A DNA stretch of 64,000 nt from Phormidium tenue FACHB-886 (GTDB lineage Bacteria > Cyanobacteriota > Cyanobacteriia > Elainellales > Elainellaceae): assembly GCF_014764505.1 (NCBI RefSeq), contig NZ_JACXWX010000014.1:62001-126000 (forward strand), in the 5' to 3' direction. Within the stretch, counting starts at the first letter, position 1. Each line of letters starts with the position of its first letter. Positions 42,428-49,196 of the stretch are shown here, piece by piece. The notes under the pieces were generated by a model. It saw only the letters and a list, made by a program, of their open reading frames with translations. It was not told the origin of the DNA and ran no database searches. The translations under genes and the position numbers were made by a program.

Positions 42428-42778
42428 TTATCCCGGCACAGCAGGTACTTCTCGGAGCAAGTCGGGTTCGTTGTGGATAAATGTAATTTGCAATGTTCCT
42501 ACTAACTCCTTTTGCTTCAATGCCGATTCGTGAGCCAGCGTAAGTTGGTCGATGCTCTCTTGGCTCAAATCCAGACCCGTCTTTTGCAAAGATGCAGCGA
42601 GTTTACCCAAATCTGCGATCGGCGCCTCAAAGTTAATGCAGATCAAAACGTTCGAGTACAAGTGGAAATCTGTAATCCAGGCTCCCGCTTGGTTGATCGC
42701 CTCGCTCACACAATTAGTCATTTCAATCCGTTCTGCTTTGGTGAATCCAGAAAGACGCAGAAACTGCCGCTCAGACAT
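42428..42778 (-). CDS. small conserved-looking protein upstream of the NACHT gene
   Basis: 116 residues with a strong GGGAGG ribosome-binding site upstream of the ATG at 42778. Content: FTKAERIEMTNCVSEAINQA, GAWITDFHLYSNVLICINFE, then two helices and LVGTLQITFIHNEPDLLREV. The alternating strands and helices look like a small alpha/beta (ferredoxin-like) domain; no family recognised. It is on the same strand and 127 bases upstream of the NACHT gene, so it may be its co-transcribed partner or regulator. Confidence 0.7.
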   Translation of the reverse strand: MSERQFLRLSGFTKAERIEMTNCVSEAINQAGAWITDFHLYSNVLICINFEAPIADLGKLAASLQKTGLDLSQESIDQLTLAHESALKQKELVGTLQITFIHNEPDLLREVPAVPG

Positions 42779-42856
42779 GAGCTAACCTCCCAGATCAATC
42801 AACCTCAATACTAGGAGAGGGGTGAGAGAATTGTCTTCATCCTGCAGGGCATCTAG

Positions 42857-43006
42857 CCAGGTGATGTGGAGATGGCTAACAGGTTCGTAGGAGTGCTGGA
42901 TGAAATTCCGGGAGCCTACAAACCGATCGACCAGCTAATGGCAAACCAGTCTGACCTGGTAGAGGTGGTGGCAACCCTGAAGCAAGTTGTTTGTGTGAAG
43001 GGTTAG
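42857..43006 (+). pseudogene. rtcB: 3' remnant of rtcB (RNA-splicing ligase), last about 48 codons
   Basis: Read in the plus frame ending at TAG 43004-43006, this encodes VLDEIPGAYKPIDQLMANQS followed by DLVEVVATLKQVVCVKG. That is the highly conserved C terminus of RtcB ligases (GAYK.I...M..Q.DLVE.V..LKQVV.VKG). The frame closes upstream at TAG 42854-42856, and nothing resembling the rest of the roughly 400-residue protein precedes it, so more than 85 percent of the gene is gone, including most catalytic metal-binding residues. An ATG at 42872 could still start a 44-residue peptide. In other bacteria rtcB is often linked to rsr and Y RNA genes (the Salmonella rsr-yrlBA-rtcBA operon), which explains its presence here. 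Confidence 0.88.
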
Positions 43007-43025
43007 GGGCGGAGCAGAAGCAACA

Positions 43026-43066
43026 AAGCTAGGGGAATCCCCCAGGTTCTGACCCTCCCCTAGCTT
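43026..43066. other. 11-bp hairpin between the rtcB remnant and the Y RNAs
   Basis: AAGCTAGGGGA (43026-43036) pairs perfectly with TCCCCTAGCTT (43056-43066) across a 19-base loop. It may terminate the old rtcB transcript or be part of the Y RNA precursor. The interval 43067-43203 up to the first Y RNA has no gene and should hold the RNA promoter. Confidence 0.5.
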
Positions 43067-43203
43067 CCAAACCCCAGCCGGAACAAGCTCTTCAACCTCT
43101 CATGCTCAACTCGCCTGAGGGAAGATGAGCACCCTATTCTGGATTCATCAAAGGAAGAAAGGGAACGGAGACAAACCTCCTGCCCGACTTCTACTTCCAT
43201 CTT

Positions 43204-43331
43204 GTGGCAGCTAGCTCAACAGTAGAGCGCCAACTCTTGCCCGCAAGGGACGCAGATTGAGGGTTATCGCTTTGGACGACTCCCCCCTTAATCACCGGAG
43301 ATGCGGGTGCAACTCCCGCGCTACTACACCA
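43204..43331 (+). ncRNA. Y RNA-like (YrlA-type) RNA with tRNA mimicry, copy 1
   Basis: D-arm-like TAGCTCAACAGTAGAGC (43212-43228): stem GCTC/GAGC, loop AACAGTA. T-arm-like GCGGG-TGCAACT-CCCGC (43303-43319). Acceptor-like GTGGCAGC (43204-43211) pairs with GCTACTAC (43320-43327) at seven of eight positions, one of them a G-T pair, and is followed by ACCA. Between the D and T arms about 74 bases replace the anticodon arm. They contain hairpin TCTTG-CCCG-CAAGG (43235-43248) and a block GATTGAGGGTTATCGCTTTG (43255-43274) shared with copy 2. No tRNA anticodon arm exists, so this is not a tRNA gene. The neighbouring Ro60-family gene makes it a YrlA-type Y RNA. Known YrlA RNAs have a tRNA-like module and no free CCA end; the exact ends here are unknown. 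Confidence 0.85.
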
Positions 43332-43336
43332 AATAC

Positions 43337-43457
43337 TGGCAGGTAGTTTAACAGTAGAACGCCTAACTATCCTTGTTCACACCTTGCCCGCAAGGGCCGA
43401 CGATCGAGGGTTATCGCTTTGGGAGCAGGAAATGTGGGTGCAACTCCCACTCTGCCA
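43337..43457 (+). ncRNA. Y RNA-like (YrlA-type) RNA with tRNA mimicry, copy 2
   Basis: Acceptor-like TGGCAGG (43337-43343) pairs at all seven positions with TCTGCCA (43451-43457), counting one G-T pair. D arm: TA then GTTT-AACAGTA-GAAC (43346-43360). T arm: GTGGG-TGCAACT-CCCAC (43434-43450). Central hairpin CCTTG-CCCG-CAAGG (43382-43395); shared block GATCGAGGGTTATCGCTTTG. Compared with copy 1 the D stem, T stem and hairpin change by compensatory substitutions, direct evidence for conserved RNA structure. The 3' side continues ATTTCC, so no CCA is encoded. It lies 63 bases upstream of the rsr ATG, on the same strand. Confidence 0.87.
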
Positions 43458-43520
43458 ATTTCCACACATTGCCCTCATGGGCTGTTCACGTAGCGTTGCC
43501 TAGCGCAACAGGAGTTCACA

Positions 43521-45125
43521 ATGAACTATAAGTTTTTTGTGCAGAATAAAACCCAAACACCGCAGAGCCAACCGATTACTGGACGCGAGGCAGAGATGAT
43601 CCAGGGGCGATCTAGTGGCTGGATGTTTAAGGCAGATATTTGGAACGTGCTGTGTCGCTGTTTGCTAATTGGCACAGCTCAAAGCACCTACTACGCAGGT
43701 AAGCACGAGTTGACAGATGAGTTTATTGAGGTGCTACGGCAGGCAATTGCCCTTGACCCCGATCGCGTTGCGACTGAAATTGTTTGTGCCAGTGATGGAC
43801 GGGCGATTAACAACAGTGCGCCGTTGTTCGCGCTGGTATTGCTGTCGATGGGTGAGACGACTGAAGCAAAGCGTGCTTTTCAAAAAATTTTTCCCCAAGT
43901 AGTGCGGACGGGCAGCCACTTCTACGAGTGGTTGAGCTACACCAAAGCCATGCGTGGCTTTGGAAAGATTGTGCGCGAAGCTGGAAAGTCATGGTTGTTG
44001 AATGCTGATATCAAGGCACTGGCGTATCAACTGCTGAAGTACCAGCAACGGCAAGGATTTTCTCACCGGGACGCACTGCGGTTGTTCCACGTTAAGCCGT
44101 CAACTGAAGAGCACAGCCAGTTGTTTCAGTGGGTAACTCAGGGCTGGAAAGACCTGCCTCAGGAGATTCCCTCTAATGCGCTGGCGCAGATCTGGTGGTA
44201 CGAGTGGCTGAAGCGGAACCCGGAGCAAACTCACGAGGCGATCGCCAAAGGTCGCTTAACGCATGAAATGGCGGCACCTGTCGGCAAGATGGACAAACGA
44301 GCTTGGCAACTGCTGTTCAATGACATGCCCATTGGTGCATTACTGCGAAATCTGGGTTCATTAACCGAACTGGGGGTTCTGACGGCAGATGGCCGCGACA
44401 ACTTGAAGCGGGTTGCGAAGGTACTCAATAGTGCTGAGCATTTACGAAAAGGACGCATCCACCCGATTGACGTGCTGAAAGCTCTCAAGACCTACCAATC
44501 CGGTGGGCACTTGGGCCGCAGCCAGAAAACCTGGCAGCCTGTTCCCTATATTGTGGATGTGCTGGAACAAGCTCTAGAACTCTCCTTTGATGTGATACAG
44601 CCCACAGATAAGGTATTTCTGCACGCGATCGATGTTTCGGGTTCCATGTCGGCTTACAGCGTCAGTTCAATTGGGCTAACCTGCTGCGAGATTGCCACTA
44701 CAATGGCACTGGCAACTGCGAAAGCAGAAAAGCACTATGTCATCCGAGGATTTGCAACCGACTTCCGTGACCTGAAGATTACAGCACGGGATTCTTTCAG
44801 CAATGCGATCGCTAAGGCAAGTAACCAGAATTTTGGTGGAACCGATGCATCCGTAGCATATAGCTGGGCGATCAAGCACAAGGTTAAAGCGGACGTGTTT
44901 TGTTTCTGGACAGACTGCGAAAGCTGGGCAGGGCGAAAGCACCCTAGCCAAGCGTTAGACGAGTATCGCCGCAAGGTGAATCCTCAGGCAAAAGCAGTAT
45001 ACGTGACGCTTGCTCCCTACAATATCTCGCTCGTTGATCCTCAAGATTCGAGGTCTTGGGATATTGCTGGGTTCGATCCGGGAACACCACGGTTGATCCA
45101 GATGATTGCAGCAGGGGAACTTTGA
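43521..45125 (+). CDS. rsr: TROVE-domain Ro60/Rsr RNA-binding protein
   Basis: 534 residues, AGGAG six bases before the ATG. The N-terminal 1-360 is the TROVE HEAT-like ring (opening RSSGWMFKADIWNVLCRCLL, GTAQSTYYAGKHELTDEFIE; then FYEWLSYTKAMRGFGKIVRE and RIHPIDVLKALKTYQSGGHL). The C-terminal 361-534 is a von Willebrand A domain with the MIDAS motif DVSGSMS (371-377) and matching Thr and Asp in NFGGTDAS and FWTDCESW. Ro60 rings bind ends of misfolded RNAs in the central hole and Y RNAs on the outer surface. In Deinococcus the Y RNA tethers Rsr to polynucleotide phosphorylase. Two tandem Y RNA-like genes lie directly upstream, forming a complete Ro RNP locus. Followed by a convergent MFS gene. 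Confidence 0.96.
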   Translation: MNYKFFVQNKTQTPQSQPITGREAEMIQGRSSGWMFKADIWNVLCRCLLIGTAQSTYYAGKHELTDEFIEVLRQAIALDPDRVATEIVCASDGRAINNSAPLFALVLLSMGETTEAKRAFQKIFPQVVRTGSHFYEWLSYTKAMRGFGKIVREAGKSWLLNADIKALAYQLLKYQQRQGFSHRDALRLFHVKPSTEEHSQLFQWVTQGWKDLPQEIPSNALAQIWWYEWLKRNPEQTHEAIAKGRLTHEMAAPVGKMDKRAWQLLFNDMPIGALLRNLGSLTELGVLTADGRDNLKRVAKVLNSAEHLRKGRIHPIDVLKALKTYQSGGHLGRSQKTWQPVPYIVDVLEQALELSFDVIQPTDKVFLHAIDVSGSMSAYSVSSIGLTCCEIATTMALATAKAEKHYVIRGFATDFRDLKITARDSFSNAIAKASNQNFGGTDASVAYSWAIKHKVKADVFCFWTDCESWAGRKHPSQALDEYRRKVNPQAKAVYVTLAPYNISLVDPQDSRSWDIAGFDPGTPRLIQMIAAGEL

Positions 45126-45369
45126 CTCTTTTCATCAAGGAGTTTGCAAAAGCCCGTTATGCGCGATCGCTCTTAAAATTTCTGCGACAAAATCATCTCT
45201 GCTGCGATCATTTTATCACTAGCGTATTTTCAGCTAAACTTACGGTGCAATATAACTATTCCTGCTCTCATAATTCTTCTCTCATAGAGTCGGTGAGGAG
45301 AAACTTGAAACCTTTTCTGTTGTTTCAGAATTGAACCGTTCTTATAAAAGTTGATGCGACGTTTCAAAG

Positions 45370-46542
45370 TTAGACACGCTGCCTGCGATTTACTTGAAAC
45401 AGCACCAGAGCGGCAATGAATTGTGCAGTAATCGAAAATCCTATTAAGGTTAGAAGGGAGCGATCGTATAGCATTCCCATCAGCGCACTGCCCAAAAACC
45501 ACGCCAATCCATAGCACAGATAGAAAATACCAAAGGCAGAACCGCGTCTATCGGCTGGAACCATTGTTGCAATTGCCGCTTTTACAATCGATTCTTGCGC
45601 TCCCATGCCAATACCCCATAGCACCATACCCAATAACGCCAGTGATGCATTGCCCAAAAAAGCGAGCGGGGCAAATAGAGCCGAAAGCAGAAATGTCCCA
45701 ACTAAAACAGTAATCCCATGACGATCGAACAGCCGACCCAGAATCAGAGCAGCGATCGCGTCAACTGCCATTGCAACTGCATAAAACAAAGGAATAGTAT
45801 TAGTTTGAGTTAGAGCAGTGGCTTGAAAGTGAAACGCGATCAAAGGAAAGTCGGCATAGCCAAGGGCGACGAACATCACTCCGGCTAAATAAACCCAAAA
45901 CTGAGGAGGTAAGCCTTCTCCGCTCAGTTGCAATGTTTTCGCTTCAAACTCACGTGGATTGGGATAGATTCTCTGAATAATCAACAAAACAATTAGTCCC
46001 AGAACTGCTGGAATCACCAAAACTGCAAATCCGGGTTGATAACGCTGCTGCCACGCCAAGATCGCTGCCACTGCCAACGGACCTGATACTGCCCCAATCT
46101 GATCGAGAGCTTCGTGTAGCCCAAAGCCGAATCCTCCACCCACCCGCAGAGCGGCATGAGACAACAAGACATCACGGGGAGGGGTGCGAATTGCTTTTCC
46201 AGTGCGTTCTGCCAGCAAAAGGGCTGCTGCTGTCTCCCATCGCCCTGTAAAGGCAAGCAGCGGTATCGCAGCAGTGTTGATCACATATCCTAGCGTGGTA
46301 AGCTTCCAATATTGGCGGGTTTTGTCGCTCAAGTAGCCTGTAAGCAGACGTAGCCCAAAGCCAATGAGTTCGCCCACGCCAGCAATCAACCCTACAGCGG
46401 TGCCGCTAGCGCCCAAGAAGCCCAAATAGGCTCCAGAAATGCTTCGTCCGCCTTCGTAGGTTGCATCAGCACAGAGACTTACGATGCCAATGAAAATAAC
46501 AAATTTGAGAGCCTGTTTTTCTACCGTTGTTTCCTTAGCCAT
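45370..46542 (-). CDS. major facilitator superfamily transporter
   Basis: 390 residues with about eleven to twelve hydrophobic helices. It opens ALKFVIFIGIVSLCADATYE with a GGRSISGAYLGFLG segment. The MFS loop motif appears as LLTGYLSDKTRQYWKLTTLG between helices 2 and 3 and again as ALILGRLFDRHGI in the second half. RTGKAIRTPPRDVLLSHA is characteristic of a prokaryotic MFS group near the sugar or drug efflux families. Substrate unknown. It ends 244 bases from the convergent rsr gene. Confidence 0.9.
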   Translation of the reverse strand: MAKETTVEKQALKFVIFIGIVSLCADATYEGGRSISGAYLGFLGASGTAVGLIAGVGELIGFGLRLLTGYLSDKTRQYWKLTTLGYVINTAAIPLLAFTGRWETAAALLLAERTGKAIRTPPRDVLLSHAALRVGGGFGFGLHEALDQIGAVSGPLAVAAILAWQQRYQPGFAVLVIPAVLGLIVLLIIQRIYPNPREFEAKTLQLSGEGLPPQFWVYLAGVMFVALGYADFPLIAFHFQATALTQTNTIPLFYAVAMAVDAIAALILGRLFDRHGITVLVGTFLLSALFAPLAFLGNASLALLGMVLWGIGMGAQESIVKAAIATMVPADRRGSAFGIFYLCYGLAWFLGSALMGMLYDRSLLTLIGFSITAQFIAALVLFQVNRRQRV

Positions 46543-46566
46543 TTCTTCATCAATAGAACTTAAAGT

Positions 46567-46824
46567 TTATGCCGATAGCTCTGGTAATCCAGTGTTAAGT
46601 AGCTGTTTTTCGGTCATTGGATCAAGCCGGGATGATGCTTCATTAAGGATGACTAAATCAGGTTTTTTGAGAAACACACGAGCAAATGCTAATAGTTGAG
46701 CTTGTCCTGCAGAGAGCCCAGTAGAGATGACTATACTGCTTGAGAGGAAGCTGCATTCATCAAAAGATCTGGGCACCGGTAGCTTAGCGTAAAGTGCGAT
46801 CGTTGAGAAAGCGAAAATGACCAC
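46567..46824 (-). pseudogene. fragment of an ABC exporter ATPase
   Basis: Only the signature-to-Walker B part remains: GLSAGQAQLLAFARVFLKKP followed by DLVILNEASSRLDPMTEKQL. In intact exporters the signature reads LSAGEAQLLAFAR and Walker B ends DEAS. Here the catalytic-site acid pair is changed (NEAS), and Walker A, the Q-loop and the membrane domain are missing. The first 25 residues are unrelated. It is a decayed end of a gene of about 580 residues, just upstream of the MFS gene on the same strand. Confidence 0.8.
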
Positions 46825-47465
46825 TATACGGATTTTTTTGATGCCTAAACGGAATTTTTATAGCTCAGCTAGTCCACAGGCTAGCTATTGAGACGCCCAT
46901 ACAAACTTTGCATCAGCAAGGGTGTCAACAGGTGAAAAGTGTATCTCCAGACCATGACGAAGACCCGCCCTGAGCACTCGCCGAACCTCTCGAAGAAAGC
47001 TGAGCAAGGAAAATAAGGGCTTGCTCCGGCAGTTGTTCGATGACTGTATGCCTTAGGCAGGGCAAAACTCCACAAAAGCCCCAAAGATGTAATGCTTAGA
47101 TAGAACGCTGCGAAAGCCTTGTGATGTTGTCATGATTTAAAGAAACAACAGCACCAAGCCCATTTTGTAGTTTCAGATACCGCAGTTACACCCAGTTAAA
47201 TTAGGATTTCATAACTTAAAACAATCAGGCGATCTAAACAGAACATCTAGACTGCTCGCTGTATCATACTACTTCTGCTGATTTGCACAAGGATGAGGGC
47301 TTACAGCTGCTTGACGATTCCAGTCAATGTTTCTGCCAATATTTCTATTGATAGACTTTCAGATCCATTTAATCTATTCCGCCGATAGAGTATGACTCGA
47401 ATCAATTAAGGAAAGCTAAGGATATTGAACAGTTGCTTTATTCATTCCTTCACCTTTTTCTTAAT
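46825..47465. other. 641-base interval with a possible methyltransferase scrap
   Basis: On the minus strand 46885-47027 the frame reads KPLFSLLSFLREVRRVLRAG. The last part is like the FLxEVRRVLRPGG motif near the end of class I methyltransferases, then runs out. Too short to be functional. The remainder is A/T-rich and holds the leader of the membrane-protein gene at 47466. Confidence 0.35.
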
Positions 47466-48182
47466 ATGAGCTTCTTTAATCCTAATATCCCAATGATTGC
47501 CAGAAAGCAGTCTGCTTTTGCAATTGGCGATCTACCGGGGCTATGGCGATTCCATTGGCGCGTGAACCAACAAGTTATCTTATCTACATTTTATACTCGG
47601 CATGACCAAGCCTGCTTGCTCTGGGCGATTGTATCGGCTGCGATCTTTATAACTGCCCAGTTCTTGCCCATGAGTTGGTATGCCCAAGCTATTTTGGCAT
47701 CAGGACTGACGCTCCTCAGCGTAATGGGTATGGTCATGCTGACATGGTATTTTACATCAGCAGAAGGGCTAACTTGGCTGCTATATTGCTGGAGCTTCTT
47801 GATGGCAATCGGCATGCTGATTACCGATCTGAGTTTCTTGTTGCAGTGGGGGCAAATTTTAGGGCAGATTTGTCCCTTGTGGCTAGCCTTGAGTGGAGCA
47901 GGCTACATGATCACTGGCGTAGGAATGCGATCGCGAGCCTTTCTGCTCATTGGCATTGTTCACTTACTGGCGATCGGCATTCTTCCTGCTGTGGGTATGT
48001 GGCAGCCGTTAATAACGGGCATTATCATTAGCGGCAGCACGCTGCTGGTTGCCGAGGTTCAATGGGATTCACACGGCGTCTGTGGCAACAAACAGATCAC
48101 AGAGCCTGAGAGAATCGATCTCCTGCATGAGTCAGGGGGCATGGAGCAGTTCGTAGTTGAGCAAGTCAGCAATCAGGGTTAA
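47466..48182 (+). CDS. six-helix integral membrane protein of unknown function
   Basis: 238 residues from the ATG at 47466; another ATG at 47493 is possible. About six hydrophobic segments: LLWAIVSAAIFITAQFLP, AILASGLTLLSVMGMVMLTW, LLYCWSFLMAIGMLITDLSF, WLALSGAGYMITGVGM, FLLIGIVHLLAIGILPAVGM and LITGIIISGSTLLVAEVQW. The tail is soluble and acidic. The N-terminal part before helix 1 (ARKQSAFAIGDLPGLWRFHW) is cytoplasmic by charge. No family recognised and no functional neighbour. A MITE-like element follows 58 bases after its stop. Confidence 0.75.
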   Translation: MSFFNPNIPMIARKQSAFAIGDLPGLWRFHWRVNQQVILSTFYTRHDQACLLWAIVSAAIFITAQFLPMSWYAQAILASGLTLLSVMGMVMLTWYFTSAEGLTWLLYCWSFLMAIGMLITDLSFLLQWGQILGQICPLWLALSGAGYMITGVGMRSRAFLLIGIVHLLAIGILPAVGMWQPLITGIIISGSTLLVAEVQWDSHGVCGNKQITEPERIDLLHESGGMEQFVVEQVSNQG

Positions 48183-48240
48183 GCGTAACCGCGATGAATC
48201 TAATTAGAAAAGAACAAGCGAAAGGAGTTAGCCAGGAGGC

Positions 48241-48320
48241 TATAGCAATCCTAAATGGTTTGTCAGAGGTGGGGCTTCACTCGCCCCACCTCTGACAAAC
48301 CATTTCACAACTCAAATTCG
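48241..48320. mobile_element. MITE-like element, copy B, with a 23-bp perfect hairpin
   Basis: The left end TATAGCAATCCTA is intact. The right end stops matching after TTTCACAACTCAAAT, where copies A and C continue with A-GATCGCTATA-type ends, so copy B has lost its right terminus. Inside, arms of 23 bases (48253-48275 and 48283-48305) pair perfectly around TTCACTC. Confidence 0.8.
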
Positions 48321-48369
48321 CCTCATGCAATTCAGCATGGAGACATCAACAAAGCAAACAACTGTTGAC

Positions 48370-48903
48370 CTATCGATTCAAGCATCGGTTCTCCCCGCTC
48401 ATATCACCCAGACAGTTTCCTTCGCGGTCTAGGATCACTACTGATCGAACGGTTGAAAATTGCTTCAAAGACGCATCGAGAGAACTAATAGCACGAGCAT
48501 CATCGCCAATTCCCGCTGAAACAACCTGTTTACAAAACTGTAGCCTTGCTACATTGGCAGAAATAGATATAGTAAAGTCCTTACCGCAGTTCGACTCGCC
48601 GCTCAAGGTAATTGCGCTCACGAACCCCTGTTGTCTCTCTTGGCGCGTGGGTCCTGCAATCACTTGTTCGATCGCAAATTGGGCAACGCTTGAACTTCGC
48701 GTTTGTCTCCAAACTGGTTCAACATGACTCACATTGCTCTGCTGTTGAGGATTTTTGGGTAGAAAAACTTTTATGCGATGCAATCGAGGCGCTGCCGTCT
48801 CAGCCTGGGTCGCAGCGATCGTTGGAGCCTCTAAAAAGGTTAAACCTGTAATTGCTATAAACGGTAGAACAGACAAGCCGAGTATGGCGCGAAAGTTGAG
48901 CAT
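48370..48903 (-). CDS. secreted GerMN-domain protein
   Basis: 177 residues from the ATG at 48903; an open extension of 51 codons above it lacks protein-like content. Signal peptide: LNFRAILGLSVLPFIAITGL with a likely cut near TIAA. The mature domain is GerMN-like (sporulation/germination-type): RIKVFLPKNPQ, VEPVWRQTRSSSVAQFAIEQ, VIAGPTRQERQQGF, ISANVARLQFCKQVVSAGIG and VRSVVILDREGNCLGDMSGE. Cyanobacteria do not sporulate; in them this domain occurs in envelope proteins, role unknown. Two Cys (SNCGKDF and LQFCKQ) may form a disulfide. Confidence 0.85.
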   Translation of the reverse strand: MLNFRAILGLSVLPFIAITGLTFLEAPTIAATQAETAAPRLHRIKVFLPKNPQQQSNVSHVEPVWRQTRSSSVAQFAIEQVIAGPTRQERQQGFVSAITLSGESNCGKDFTISISANVARLQFCKQVVSAGIGDDARAISSLDASLKQFSTVRSVVILDREGNCLGDMSGENRCLNR

Positions 48904-49196
48904 TTTGAGATTCTCAGAATTCTCTGGTAGATTTTGGTTGAACTCAACGTGCGATCGCTCGATTCTTCGAGCCTTGATCTTACGGTGGCGATTGCTTCGT
49001 AACACGCTGTAGAACTGATGACGTAGAAACTTGGCATTAGTGCCGCACACGTTCAAGTGAGTTCGTTTGATGACAAAATCTTAAAGGCAAAGGCTCTTGG
49101 TCAAACAGGGGTTAAAAAACCAACTGTAGGCACATACACAGCGCTTTGATCGAAGCAGTGCTTAGAAAGCCAAGTTTTAACATAGCCTCTGTTCAA

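Noticed and set aside
43204-43457. Calling the two structured RNAs tRNA genes
   Set aside because: D and T arms are convincing, but there is no anticodon arm. About 70 extra bases sit there and the T-loop lacks TTC; the context is a Ro60 gene.
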